DNA of 14,809 nucleotides from an uncultured Chloroflexota bacterium (GTDB taxonomy: Bacteria > Chloroflexota > Anaerolineae > Aggregatilineales > Phototrophicaceae), in assembly GCA_937927665.1 (NCBI GenBank), contig CALBRY010000065.1:1-14809 (forward strand), read 5' to 3'. The notes below the pieces were generated by a model. That model saw only the letters and a list, made by a program, of their open reading frames with translations. It ran no database searches and was not told the origin of the DNA. This document shows positions 1 through 7,972 of this stretch, piece after piece (position 1 is the first letter of the stretch; every line of letters starts with the position of its first letter). The translations under genes and the position numbers were made by a program.

Positions 1-63
1 TCAAATTTTTTTCGAGTCATTGAATGCATGCCATAATATTAGTTTTTTTTCGAACACTGGGGC

Positions 64-1269
64 ATGTGTATGAAAGTCTACATTGTTGGCGCAATTCCAG
101 AACGGCACTGGGCGGATCGGATGGGGTGGAATGACGAGGAAATGCCCGCCTACGACGACGAGAGCGCTTTTGAGCTGAAAAAGAAGGAATTTGGCGCAGC
201 ATGTGCCGCGATTGCTGCGGCGCTGGCGCGTGCCGGACATACGATTTATGTGGATATTCCGCAATGGCAGCGGTTGATCAATAAGACGACGGCAGTTAGC
301 TATGTGATAGAAGGCGCAACCCAAGAACAGGCAAAAAGTAGACGGTTTCGGATTGTTCTTTTTCGCCCGAAAGACATGGAACTGCCCGATCCGCAAACTG
401 AGGGGGTAGCCGATACACTTGACGAGCTAGAAGCGCTCGCTGTCAAAGCGTCTGTTGATATGAAAATACGTATTCTTGACGATGACAGCGGTTTTTTCGC
501 CGTGATGCGTGAAGTTGATGTGTTTATTCTGTTGGGTGGTGGTCCCGGAACGGCACTTACAGCGCAAACTGCGAACTACTTTAACCGTCCAGTTGTCGCG
601 CTGCCGACGTTCGGCGGTGCAGCAGAAGCAAGTTTCAATCTGATCCTATCCAGCGTCTACCAAGATATGCAGATGGATGGAGCTGAGGTATCGGCGCTGG
701 CGCGTAAGTGGAGTATTGAGGATACAGACGAGAAGAAGGACAAGAACAAGAAACTTGCCGACCAAATTGTGCGATTTGCGATAAAACTTCGCCAAGTCAA
801 TATGTATCCCCGTATCCCAAATCAGCGCACTCTGTATTCGTTCCCCTTTTTGATCATCGCATGCATTGTGTTATGGACGCTTGCCGCAGCGACGCTCCCT
901 GCCAGCAGCAATGTGCTCCTATCGTACATCACAGCTTTGTTGGTCACATCGATCATGGGATCAGCGCTGCGCTTGATGGCAGAATCGCGTCGAAAAAGCG
1001 CGATCACGATGACCTACACCTACATTCTGCGCGAAATGGGAATGGGCTTTGTCGTATCTTTTGGGCTGATGCTGTTGTACGTCGTGGGCGGAATCACGTT
1101 CACGGCATCGCCAATTGATCTAACAGGGACAGGCGTGCCCGCAATTGCGTTCGCAATATCCGTGCTGGGACTAGCTGGCGGGTTTGTTATGCCGATCGCT
1201 CGCTTGCGTACACAGCTCAACGATATCAGCGGCGGCAAAGAAGTAGAGGCAGAAGCGTCATCCGAGTGA
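64..1269 (+). CDS. SLOG/LOG-like domain fused to four transmembrane helices
   Basis: The N-terminal half looks like a Rossmann-type SLOG (LOG/DprA-like) nucleotide-binding domain. It opens with a beta strand (KVYIVGA, residues 4-10), and a strand VDVFILL (151-157) runs into a glycine loop GGGPGT (158-163). A second loop PTFGGAAEASF (181-191) matches where LOG-type proteins bind nucleotide or phosphoribosyl ligands. A charged linker (about 215-255) leads to four hydrophobic helices near 258-278, 284-305, 326-347 and 358-380, then an acidic tail. SLOG domains are known in lysine decarboxylase-like enzymes and as ligand sensors joined to membrane effectors in conflict systems. The second role fits this architecture but is inference. 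ATG at 70 (M3) may be the true start, because GGGG at 59-62 lies 7 nt before it and only 1 nt before ATG 64. Downstream genes are convergent; the upstream neighbour is outside the window. Confidence 0.72.
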   Translation: MCMKVYIVGAIPERHWADRMGWNDEEMPAYDDESAFELKKKEFGAACAAIAAALARAGHTIYVDIPQWQRLINKTTAVSYVIEGATQEQAKSRRFRIVLFRPKDMELPDPQTEGVADTLDELEALAVKASVDMKIRILDDDSGFFAVMREVDVFILLGGGPGTALTAQTANYFNRPVVALPTFGGAAEASFNLILSSVYQDMQMDGAEVSALARKWSIEDTDEKKDKNKKLADQIVRFAIKLRQVNMYPRIPNQRTLYSFPFLIIACIVLWTLAAATLPASSNVLLSYITALLVTSIMGSALRLMAESRRKSAITMTYTYILREMGMGFVVSFGLMLLYVVGGITFTASPIDLTGTGVPAIAFAISVLGLAGGFVMPIARLRTQLNDISGGKEVEAEASSE

Positions 1270-1303
1270 GTGCTCGTTCTGCCTAGGCACCGGAATCGTG
1301 CTA

Positions 1304-2062
1304 TCAATCCACAGTGTACCGGATCGGCTTGAGCAGGGATCGATCAAACGCGGCGAGATTATCACGTCCGACGCGCTCCAGTTCGGCGCGCACGGCGGCG
1401 GCATCCGCTTTCAACGCACCGAGATCGATTCCCTGACAGTGATCGGGCAGCGGCACAAGCCATTGAATCGACCGGAGCAGCATCTTATGTGCGCCGCGCC
1501 AGTTCCCCTGTTCAATTTGATAGTAGGCGATCCCCACCTGCAAGACTGCCCGGTATAGATCGCGGATCGGGCGTGTCTCCTGCATCCACAGCGCCTCAAA
1601 GAGATCATGCTGTTTGTAGTAATCGCCCCGGTTAAACCGTTCGATCGCTTCCAGCGCTTCTGGTGGGAGCGGTTCGGCGCATCCCTGCTTCAGTGCTTCG
1701 GATTGTTCGGCGGTGATCCGCCGCGCCAATGTGGTGAGCAGATTAGGCAGCACGCTAGGCAGTTCTGCCGCGCTAACGATGCGATCCACATTGAAGCGCC
1801 GCGCGCTGTCGGCAGTCGCGGCATCATCCGTGATCACGACGATTGGAATGCGGCGTACAGCGGGACTGGTACGCGGAGTTACCGCCCACGTTCGCCAATC
1901 GCTGAGTTCGCCGTCGATCAAGAGGAGTGCAGCGTTGAGATCAGCAAGCACGGCGATTAGATTGGTGCTGTCAATCTGGGTAACGGGCACAGCATCATGA
2001 GCGCTCAAAATTGGGCGAATGATTTCGAGCCAATGAGGTGAACCGGGGATTACGATGTTCAC
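1304..2062 (-). CDS. Pseudo-receiver domain fused to DUF309
   Basis: Protein of 252 residues in two parts. Residues 1-115 look like a response-regulator receiver fold: a strand ending AALLLID with Asp50 at the phospho-acceptor position, and IPIVVIT with Thr78 after strand 4. The acidic pair expected after strand 1 and the Lys expected near strand 5 (RIVSAAEL there) are absent, so phosphorylation is doubtful. Residues 133-202 match DUF309: H152-x3-E156-x2-W159, then an LYRAVLQVGIAYY helix and GNWRGAHKML with His192. DUF309 is an all-helical family of unknown function with conserved His/Glu/Trp. The GTG start at 2062-2060 overlaps the TGA of the upstream gene (GTGA), which fixes the start and implies translational coupling. 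A recogniser of small ligands or partner proteins is possible; no activity can be assigned. Confidence 0.8.
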   Translation of the reverse strand: MNIVIPGSPHWLEIIRPILSAHDAVPVTQIDSTNLIAVLADLNAALLLIDGELSDWRTWAVTPRTSPAVRRIPIVVITDDAATADSARRFNVDRIVSAAELPSVLPNLLTTLARRITAEQSEALKQGCAEPLPPEALEAIERFNRGDYYKQHDLFEALWMQETRPIRDLYRAVLQVGIAYYQIEQGNWRGAHKMLLRSIQWLVPLPDHCQGIDLGALKADAAAVRAELERVGRDNLAAFDRSLLKPIRYTVD

Positions 2063-2826
2063 GGGTGATGCTCCACACTTATTGAGCGGATCAAAAGCGA
2101 CTGCTCACCGGAGAGCGGCGTTACTCCCCAGCGGAAATGTCCCTGCGGCGTGGCGATCATATATTGATTATCGATCCACGCGATGAATCCGAGTTTGCCA
2201 CCGGGAGAATAAGGGGTTTCCAGTACGGGTGAGCCATCCACTAGAAAGCGACATCCATCGGCGCGCCACATGATTTGATACGTGTGATCGGTCGCCAGCA
2301 TTGTGGACGGAAGGATCGACTCACTGACTTTGAGCGCTTTTTGAATCGATGGATACAGCCGCCGGTAAAGCGCAGGGAGTTTCATCGCCAGCATCAGCGG
2401 CAGCGCGACCGGAGCAAGCGCGGCGGCGCGAATATGCGCCGCATCGATCGTTTGCGCTTTCCAGCCGTGACCGGGTGAGTTGTATGCAAGGCGGAGATTG
2501 TGCGGCGGCGCTCCGAAAAAGAACCAGACCGCAGCGGGCAGGCGTGGAAGGCGGCGCAAATCCGGTGATAGAGGATGATTCCAGAAACCGAATCCAGCCG
2601 TCCCGATCAACTCAGGATTGCTGGCGCTGGCGGTCACGGTCAGCGTGATGGGGGGACTCCATTGGAAAGCGTACTCACCGTAACGGTAATCGGTGATCTG
2701 CGCGTTGTGATAACCGCCGCCGGGGGAGACAGTCAGGCGCAGTCCGTTTTCATCGGTGGATACCCGCCCTGTACCCTGTTCCGTCACTATCCCTTTGGCT
2801 AGGTTTTTGGGGAAAATATCGAACAC
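2059..2826 (-). CDS. Hypothetical concanavalin A-like (jelly-roll) protein
   Basis: Protein of 255 residues with no signal peptide. The N- and C-terminal parts are rich in alternating beta-strand patterns: RLTVSPGGGYHNAQITDY, YAFQWSPPITLTVTASAS, TYQIMWRADGCRFLVDGSPV and GKLGFIAWIDNQYMI. The series of hydrophobic strands with 'GFGFWN' and 'GCRFLVDG' resembles LamG/GH16-type concanavalin-like sandwiches. A more helical insertion (about residues 120-165) interrupts the sandwich. No catalytic E-x-D-x-x-E glycosidase motif is visible, so it is probably not an enzyme of the GH16 type. The start is GTG at 2826-2824; a GGAG about 12 nt upstream is only a weak ribosome site. It is first in a two-gene unit with the DUF309 gene (4-nt overlap). 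Fold assignment is an inference from pattern; function is unknown. Confidence 0.68.
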   Translation of the reverse strand: MFDIFPKNLAKGIVTEQGTGRVSTDENGLRLTVSPGGGYHNAQITDYRYGEYAFQWSPPITLTVTASASNPELIGTAGFGFWNHPLSPDLRRLPRLPAAVWFFFGAPPHNLRLAYNSPGHGWKAQTIDAAHIRAAALAPVALPLMLAMKLPALYRRLYPSIQKALKVSESILPSTMLATDHTYQIMWRADGCRFLVDGSPVLETPYSPGGKLGFIAWIDNQYMIATPQGHFRWGVTPLSGEQSLLIRSISVEHHP

Positions 2827-2863
2827 TTGAGCTATTTCACTCCCTATTTGCGCGCATTTGCGT

Positions 2864-2869
2864 TATAAT
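2864..2869 (+). promoter_or_regulatory. Candidate -10 box upstream of the MBL-fold gene
   Basis: A perfect TATAAT lies 66 nt before the TTG start at 2935, in the 108-nt gap between divergent genes. No good -35 hexamer sits 16-18 nt upstream (TCCCTA at 2841-2846 is poor), so this may need an activator or may be chance. The reverse strand gives TATTAT at 2870-2865, a possible -10 for the opposite gene as well. Confidence 0.45.
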
Positions 2870-2934
2870 ACACCGATATGTGAGCAGATTAGGTTAATCA
2901 ACTCCTTCCAAGCGGTAGGCGAGAGGGCATAGCG

Positions 2935-3564
2935 TTGGACATCACCTGGTATGGATTAAGCTGTTTTCGCCTCTTCGAGCGTGGAAAAGTGGCTGTGATT
3001 ACCGATCCTTTCTCGGAAGCGATCGGGCTGCCCGTCCCCAAACTAAAAGGGGATTTGGTCACCATCAGCCATGAAGCGCCGGGGCATGATAACATCAGCG
3101 CGATCAAGGGCGAGCCTTACGCGATTCGCGGAGCAGGCGAATACGAGATCGGCGGCGTGTTTGTGACGGGTATCGCGATGCACAACCCGGAAACCGGGCT
3201 GCACAACATCAGTTACCTGATCGATTTTGACGGGATTACCGCCTTACATCTGGGCAATCTGGATCATGTGCCGGATCAATCAGTCGTGCAAGAATTAGGC
3301 ACGGTCAACGCGCTGTTGATCCCGGTAGGCGGCGGACGCGGTCTGCGTGCGGCACAAGCAGCAGAAGTCGTTGCCTTGATCGAACCTTACTACGTCATTC
3401 CGATGCATTATGAGCAGCCAGAATTACAGTTCCCGCTCGACCCGGTGGACAAATTTCTGAAAGCGATGGGCGTGAGCAAGGCGCAGGAAACCGACATGCT
3501 TCGCATTTCAGCGAGCGATCAACCGGAGCAGCCACAAATCGTCGTATTGACCGCGCAGCAGTAA
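2935..3564 (+). CDS. Metallo-beta-lactamase-fold protein with eroded metal site
   Basis: Protein of 209 residues with the layout of small UlaG/UPF0173-like MBL-fold proteins: MDITWYGLSCFRL (strand 1 and the G-x-S/H-F loop), KVAVITDPF, a TISH loop, RGAGEYEIGGVFVTGI, ITALHLGNLDH and YYVIPMHYE. The usual H-x-H-x-D-H motif reads H46-E-A48-P-G50-H51, so the second His and the Asp are gone. The bridging Asp reads Asn108 in GNLDH. His158 in PMHYE is kept. Two-metal hydrolase chemistry is therefore unlikely, and a binding or one-metal role is possible. The start is TTG at 2935, supported by AGAGGG at 2922-2927 with 7 nt spacing and by the family N-terminus beginning at this codon. A short gap of 27 nt to the next gene suggests co-transcription. 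Confidence 0.85.
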   Translation: MDITWYGLSCFRLFERGKVAVITDPFSEAIGLPVPKLKGDLVTISHEAPGHDNISAIKGEPYAIRGAGEYEIGGVFVTGIAMHNPETGLHNISYLIDFDGITALHLGNLDHVPDQSVVQELGTVNALLIPVGGGRGLRAAQAAEVVALIEPYYVIPMHYEQPELQFPLDPVDKFLKAMGVSKAQETDMLRISASDQPEQPQIVVLTAQQ

Positions 3565-3591
3565 TGAGTTTCCGAGAGGCGGAACGGAGAG

Positions 3592-3903
3592 ATGACCGTC
3601 AAACTGCTCATGAATTGGGATATAAAGCCCGGACGCGATACCGAATACTTTGAATTCGTGGTGCGCGAATGGGTACCGGGCATTCAAAGAATGGGTATTC
3701 AACCGACCGGCGCATGGTATACCATTTACAGCCGGTCGAAAGATGCGCCGCAAATCTTGACCGAGGCGATCGCCAAAGACCTGCCAACCATGCAGCAGAT
3801 TCTCGGCAGTGCCGATTGGCTGCGTCTGTACGAACGTCTGCAAGATTACGTACAGAACTACAAGCAGAAGATCGTCCATGTCACGGGCGGGTTTCAACTG
3901 TAA
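3592..3903 (+). CDS. Small hypothetical protein, possible dimeric alpha/beta-barrel
   Basis: Protein of 103 residues, soluble, no cysteine. It begins with a strand (TVKLLMNWDI) followed by a helix (DTEYFEFVVREWVPGIQRMG), a strand (TGAWYTIYS), and later helices ending in VQNYKQKIVHVTGGFQL. This beta-alpha-beta order and length resemble the ferredoxin-like alpha/beta-barrel (ABM/NIPSNAP-type) group, whose members bind small molecules or act in stress and degradation pathways. No specific family or catalytic residue can be named. GGAGAG just upstream of ATG 3592 is a close ribosome site. It follows the MBL-fold gene by 27 nt, so the two are probably one transcript. Confidence 0.7.
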   Translation: MTVKLLMNWDIKPGRDTEYFEFVVREWVPGIQRMGIQPTGAWYTIYSRSKDAPQILTEAIAKDLPTMQQILGSADWLRLYERLQDYVQNYKQKIVHVTGGFQL

Positions 3904-3964
3904 GTGGGTAAGCGGCGGCGGCAAGCCTCTGCATAATAGTTCCATCAGATTTGTCAGATGATTA

Positions 3965-3994
3965 TAGACAAACGCCGAAAGATCGGATTATGAT
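3965..3994 (+). promoter_or_regulatory. Sigma70-type promoter for the FmdB-like gene
   Basis: TAGACA (3965-3970) and TATGAT (3989-3994) are separated by 18 nt. Each box differs from the consensus at one position. Transcription would begin near 4001 and leave a leader of about 44 nt before ATG 4045, which has a strong GAGGTGAT ribosome site at 4031-4038. The -35 box lies in an 11-mer, GATTATAGACA, that recurs at 14246-14256 in another promoter region. Confidence 0.6.
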
Positions 3995-4044
3995 GGAACG
4001 TCAGAACTATGTGAGTCACACTGCCGTATTGAGGTGATGTTAGA

Positions 4045-4359
4045 ATGCCGATGTATTTGTATCGCCGTGAAGATGGAACTACGTTCGAGTACAAACAGAA
4101 GTTTCTCGATGACCCACTGACCGCAGACCCTGTGACCGGGCAAAAGGTCGTGCGTATCGTGCAGCCCACGAGCGTGATCTTCAAGGGCAGTGGTTTCTAC
4201 GTCAACGACAGCAAGGGAAAATCGAGCACCGCAGTCCCGGCGAAGGCGGATGGTGCTAAAACAGAGGCTCCCGCGAAAACGGAAACAACCGCCGCGGCGA
4301 CTGCTTCTCCCGCTCCCGCTGCCCCCGCCGTTCAGGCGAGCAGTGCTGCCGCCGATTAA
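4045..4359 (+). CDS. FmdB-family protein lacking all zinc cysteines
   Basis: Protein of 104 residues. Residues 1-55 follow the FmdB/CxxC-CxxC regulatory-protein pattern: MPMYLYR at the N-terminus, a middle segment DDPLTADPVTGQKVVRIV, and the hallmark FKGSGFYV-ND (47-56). In normal members the two turns carry CxxC pairs that bind one zinc; here they read REDG and DPVTGQ, and the protein contains no cysteine at all. The remaining 48 residues are a low-complexity Ala/Pro/Thr/Lys tail, likely disordered. FmdB-type proteins are small and poorly characterised, and some are linked to formamidase or amidase regulation; no function is claimed here. The start is secure (GAGGTGAT, 6 nt spacing). The stop codon overlaps the stop of the convergent kinase gene. 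Confidence 0.85.
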   Translation: MPMYLYRREDGTTFEYKQKFLDDPLTADPVTGQKVVRIVQPTSVIFKGSGFYVNDSKGKSSTAVPAKADGAKTEAPAKTETTAAATASPAPAAPAVQASSAAAD

Positions 4360-7300
4360 TCGTTCCGTTCAGCATCGCTGAAGGGATTAGTTTTACTTTC
4401 TTCGCCCGTTTCAGCGGGCGTTTTTGATTCTAGGTCGGCGCGCAGTTCGGCTGTTACGGCTTCCAATGTCAAAGACATGCCGTGTTTATATGCGCTATAA
4501 AAGGCAGTTTCGCCCATTTTATCGCTGAGCAGCGCGCAAAAGGTGTCCGTATCCCGCCGCGCTTCATAACTACTATTCGGGTGATTGCTCACCAAACCGG
4601 CATACGAGGCGGCGCGGGCATCATCGCCCTGTGCGCTGATAAGTTTCGCGCCGACTGCGATCAGCGTGACCAGTGACGCGGTTAGTTCCGCATGATTCTG
4701 TGTAATTCCAAGCGCTTCACCCAAATGCGTTCGAGCCGTGTCCATTTGGTGATTTTTGAGCGCAACCGATATTAATCCGCACAGCGCTTCGACTTGCCCG
4801 ACAGCATCCTCAATCGTGCAGCGGATGGCATAGCTCTCTTCCATCATGCGCGCCGCAATTTCGTAATCGCCTTCCATTTCAGAGAGCAGTCCGAAGGTGT
4901 ACAAACATTGTGAAATCCCATCCTGATCGCCGATTGAGCTGCGCAATTCATAACTTTTCTGAATCAGATTACGCGCCCCAAAGCTGTCACCGGATAGACG
5001 GGTCAGTTCGCCCAAACCGTAATAACAATCCCCCATGCCCGTGGTGTCTTTGATCGCCTGTCGAATCTCGAGGCTGCGGCTGAAATAGTCGTGCGCTTCC
5101 TGAAGATAGCCCATATATACCGCCGCCGTCGCAATGTTGAAGTACGATACCGCAACCCCGCGCCGATCCCCGATCCGCATTTTGATCTGAATGCTCTCAA
5201 AACAATACTGGCGCACGGCGGCAAAATCCCCCCGCGTTCCGGCAATCGTGGCGACATTGTTCAAGGCGGCTGCGATCCCGAAGTCTTCCTCCGGCAGCAT
5301 AAGCCGGATTTCAAGGCTTTGGCGGTAATACGCACCCGCTGCATCGAGATTGCCCACCGCCCATTCCAGCGTGCCGAGTTGGTTCAGCGTATCAGCGATC
5401 CCCTTTTGATCGCCGATTTCTTGCGCGATTTGCAGACTTCGTTCGTAACTGTCGCGTCCGCTGTTGGGATCAATCGTGTGCGCTAGGACGGTTCCGATCA
5501 AGCGTAGGCTGTGCGCGTATGCCTGTCGATCATTCAACTTTTCGGCACATCTGCCCGCTTCTTCGGCGGTTGCCAGCACATCACTCCATTTGTTCATGCG
5601 CCATTGTGTTTCCGCCATCCGGTTGAGCAGGAGCGGACGCCGCTCATCATTTTCGTCCATTAGCACCAGCGCGCGTTCGATCAAGGCTTCGGCACGTTGA
5701 TAATCCGCCGTCAGGATCGCAAGACGATGTGTGACGGGCATCAAATAGTCGAGTTCTCTAACGGCATCACCCGCGCCGCGCCAATGTGCGATCAATCGCT
5801 CTGCTTGGCTTTCGTCGTTGGGAAAGGTCAATTCGATCTGAAGCGCGGCGGCATGGTGGAGCGCGGCGCGATTTTCCGGCGTGATCCGCTGAAGTACGCC
5901 ATCTCGCAGCCTGTCATGAGCGAAACGCCATTGATTCTCGCGCACTTCGAGGATTGCGGCGGCGCTGCATTCCTGAAGCCATGCGGTGCGCTGTGCGATC
6001 GGCACGATCCAACCAAACAGCGCGTCTTCGATGGCGCGTCCCAGTATCGCAGCGCGTTCAAGACCGGGGAGCACCCACTCAGGCAGACGGTTGAGCCTGC
6101 GCTGTACCACCTCTTGAACACCGCCCGCGAATACCTCATGCGGTAGTGTAACGCGCCCAATATCGCTCAAGCGTCCGGTTTCTTCGGCAAGTGCACGCAT
6201 CACCTCAACGATGAACAGCGCATTGCCTTCCGTTTCGCGCCGCAGCAGATCGACCAGCTCCGGCTGCTCGAAAGTCGTACCAAGCATCGCTTGGCAGAAC
6301 AGCGCGATCTCAGGATCGCTCAAGCGGTTCAGGTGCATCGGCTGCATAGTCGGTAGTGCCGCCTTCAAGTACGGTGCTTCATCTTCGCGGTACGTGGCGA
6401 CGATCATCAGCGGCAGATCGGCGGCAAAGCGCATGAGCGCGACCAGCAGCGCCCGATCATCTGCCGCCCAATGGATATCTTCGACCAGCAGCAGCACCGT
6501 TTGGGATGCCCGCCGCAAGAGATCGATCAGTGTGTTCGCCAGTCGTTCGACTTGAGAACGTCCGGTTAATGGGATCGCAGCGGTGATCGGTCGCCCAAGC
6601 AGATCATCGATTTCAGGAATCACGGTTTTGAGGTGCGAGGCTTCATCGTCGCTGGGATTTACGGCGATCACCAGACGGCGAATCGGCTGCCGCCACATCT
6701 GATACGGCTTTCCGCCGCTTTCCACTGCCTGCCCGTGCAGCACCAAACCACCGCGCACAAGACAGTAGATGCGGAGTTCATCGACCAGACGCGATTTACC
6801 CACTCCGCTCTCACCGCCGATCAGCCAACCGCTGCCGGATCGTTTGTCTGCTGCATCGAAGGCGGCGCGGAGCGTTTCCAATTCCTGCTGCCGCCCAACG
6901 AATTTTGCCGCTTGTAGAAAACTCTCGCGGATGCTGGTCGGCTCAATGTGATCCGAGCCGCTGCCGCTGGCTCTTTGCAGTGCCTCCAATGCCTCGCCCG
7001 CCGACGAAAAACGTTCATGCGGAGGGTAAGCAAGTAATCCGCGCAGCACAGGAAGAAAACCCGGCGAAATCCGACTGTAATCCGGTGAATGCTTCTGCAT
7101 CTCACGGATTAGTTCGTCGATTGCCGTCACTTGGTACGGGTGACGACCTGTGAGCAGTTCGTAGGTAATTACGCCGAGCGCATACAAATCGACGCGGATT
7201 CCTGCCGATGGATCGCTGCTATCGTAGGTGCCGAACAGGATTTCTGGCGCGAGATAATTGATCGTCCCGAAAATTCCGCTTGCCTGATCAAATGTCACCG

Positions 7301-7793
7301 CAAGACCGAAATCGACCAGCTTGACCACTTCGCGATCGATCATGATATTTTCTGGCTTCAGGTCACGGTGAAGAATCCCATGCTGATGGATGTATTGGAG
7401 TGCTTGCAGCACTTCACCGATCAAGCGCGCGATCTCGGTTTCGCTGGCGCGCGTTCCATACTCAAGGATTGTTTGCGGGTGGGTCACTAACTCCATCGTG
7501 AAGAACGGCTGCCTGTCCTCAAAGCCGTAATCCAACACGCTGACGATATGGGGATGGCGCAGGGATGCCATCACTTGAAATTCCTTGAGCAGCGCCATTC
7601 GCAAATCCATATGATCGGGGAGTGCGCTGAATTTCAAATTCAGCAGCGGGGCGATCACCCGTTTGAGGGCGACATCTTCTCCGGTCAGACGATCGTGGGC
7701 ATGGAATACTTCACCCATGCCGCCGTGCCCGATGTTCCTACCGAGTGCATAACGATTGGCAATCAGCGTTGTGCTGCTCATCCCTGCGCCCAT
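4356..7793 (-). CDS. Ser/Thr protein kinase - AAA/NB-ARC-like ATPase - TPR protein
   Basis: Multidomain cytoplasmic signalling protein of 1145 residues. The kinase domain spans about 14-275 and has all catalytic landmarks: glycine loop GHGGMGEV (22-29), Lys44 in VALKRV, HRDLKPEN (142-149), DFG (161-163) and APE (182-184). It is therefore predicted to be active. An ATPase module follows (about 298-560): FVGRQQEL, Walker A GGESGVGKS (326-334), Walker B VLLLVEDIHW (Asp439), and MIVATYRED. A helical region leads to about ten TPR-like units (roughly 680-1110), including ALNQLG/ALNNVA-type helices. No membrane segment is seen between kinase and ATPase, unlike many PknB-type receptors. A GGAG lies 2 nt before ATG 7793; M5 (7781) is an alternative start. 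It is divergent from a WD40 gene, suggesting a shared pathway. The last 70 nt also form a terminator for the opposite gene. Confidence 0.93.
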   Translation of the reverse strand: MGAGMSSTTLIANRYALGRNIGHGGMGEVFHAHDRLTGEDVALKRVIAPLLNLKFSALPDHMDLRMALLKEFQVMASLRHPHIVSVLDYGFEDRQPFFTMELVTHPQTILEYGTRASETEIARLIGEVLQALQYIHQHGILHRDLKPENIMIDREVVKLVDFGLAVTFDQASGIFGTINYLAPEILFGTYDSSDPSAGIRVDLYALGVITYELLTGRHPYQVTAIDELIREMQKHSPDYSRISPGFLPVLRGLLAYPPHERFSSAGEALEALQRASGSGSDHIEPTSIRESFLQAAKFVGRQQELETLRAAFDAADKRSGSGWLIGGESGVGKSRLVDELRIYCLVRGGLVLHGQAVESGGKPYQMWRQPIRRLVIAVNPSDDEASHLKTVIPEIDDLLGRPITAAIPLTGRSQVERLANTLIDLLRRASQTVLLLVEDIHWAADDRALLVALMRFAADLPLMIVATYREDEAPYLKAALPTMQPMHLNRLSDPEIALFCQAMLGTTFEQPELVDLLRRETEGNALFIVEVMRALAEETGRLSDIGRVTLPHEVFAGGVQEVVQRRLNRLPEWVLPGLERAAILGRAIEDALFGWIVPIAQRTAWLQECSAAAILEVRENQWRFAHDRLRDGVLQRITPENRAALHHAAALQIELTFPNDESQAERLIAHWRGAGDAVRELDYLMPVTHRLAILTADYQRAEALIERALVLMDENDERRPLLLNRMAETQWRMNKWSDVLATAEEAGRCAEKLNDRQAYAHSLRLIGTVLAHTIDPNSGRDSYERSLQIAQEIGDQKGIADTLNQLGTLEWAVGNLDAAGAYYRQSLEIRLMLPEEDFGIAAALNNVATIAGTRGDFAAVRQYCFESIQIKMRIGDRRGVAVSYFNIATAAVYMGYLQEAHDYFSRSLEIRQAIKDTTGMGDCYYGLGELTRLSGDSFGARNLIQKSYELRSSIGDQDGISQCLYTFGLLSEMEGDYEIAARMMEESYAIRCTIEDAVGQVEALCGLISVALKNHQMDTARTHLGEALGITQNHAELTASLVTLIAVGAKLISAQGDDARAASYAGLVSNHPNSSYEARRDTDTFCALLSDKMGETAFYSAYKHGMSLTLEAVTAELRADLESKTPAETGEESKTNPFSDAERND
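4403..4425 (+). terminator. Intrinsic terminator of the FmdB-like gene, inside the kinase coding region
   Basis: CGCCCG (4403-4408), loop TTTCAG (4409-4414), CGGGCG (4415-4420), then TTTTT (4421-4425). This is a GC-rich stem with a clean U-tract on the plus strand, 44 nt after the FmdB stop. No A-run lies on the other side, so it works for plus-strand transcripts only. It sits within the codons for the kinase's acidic C-terminal tail (about residues 1123-1131). Confidence 0.8.
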
Positions 7794-7972
7794 AACTCCA
7801 GCCGATACCCGATTGCTATCTATCTTATACGGTGTTTATCGATCACGAGAGCGATTTTTCAAACCATCCAATCGCTAGGCGAAAAGGGCGAGTTACGCTT
7901 TAATTGGTATGGTTTCCGTTTCTGTCACTATCTCCACCACTGCGACGTATCTCCTCACCTAATGGGGTCAAG
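7794..7972. other. Intergenic region between divergent kinase and WD40 genes
   Basis: This 179-nt gap must hold the start signals of both genes. Possible -10 elements are CTTATA at 7824-7829 (TATAAG on the minus strand, for the kinase) and TATGGT at 7908-7913 (for the WD40 gene), but neither has a convincing -35. No clear operator or hairpin was seen. Confidence 0.4.

Noticed and set aside
1..63. Promoter from CATAAT (32-37) upstream of the first gene
   Set aside because: No -35 at an acceptable distance was found and the upstream gene context is not visible.
1..396. Minus-strand frame at the window start
   Set aside because: It is antisense to the SLOG-like domain, and its translation is rich in Arg/Cys/Pro with no domain pattern.
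1280..1289. TGCCTAGGCA palindrome between the first two genes as a terminator
   Set aside because: It is only 10 bp with no loop and no U-tract.
7904..7972. N-terminal extension of the WD40 gene from ATG 7904
   Set aside because: There is no ribosome site for it, while ATG 7973 has GGGG at 5 nt and leads directly into the repeats.
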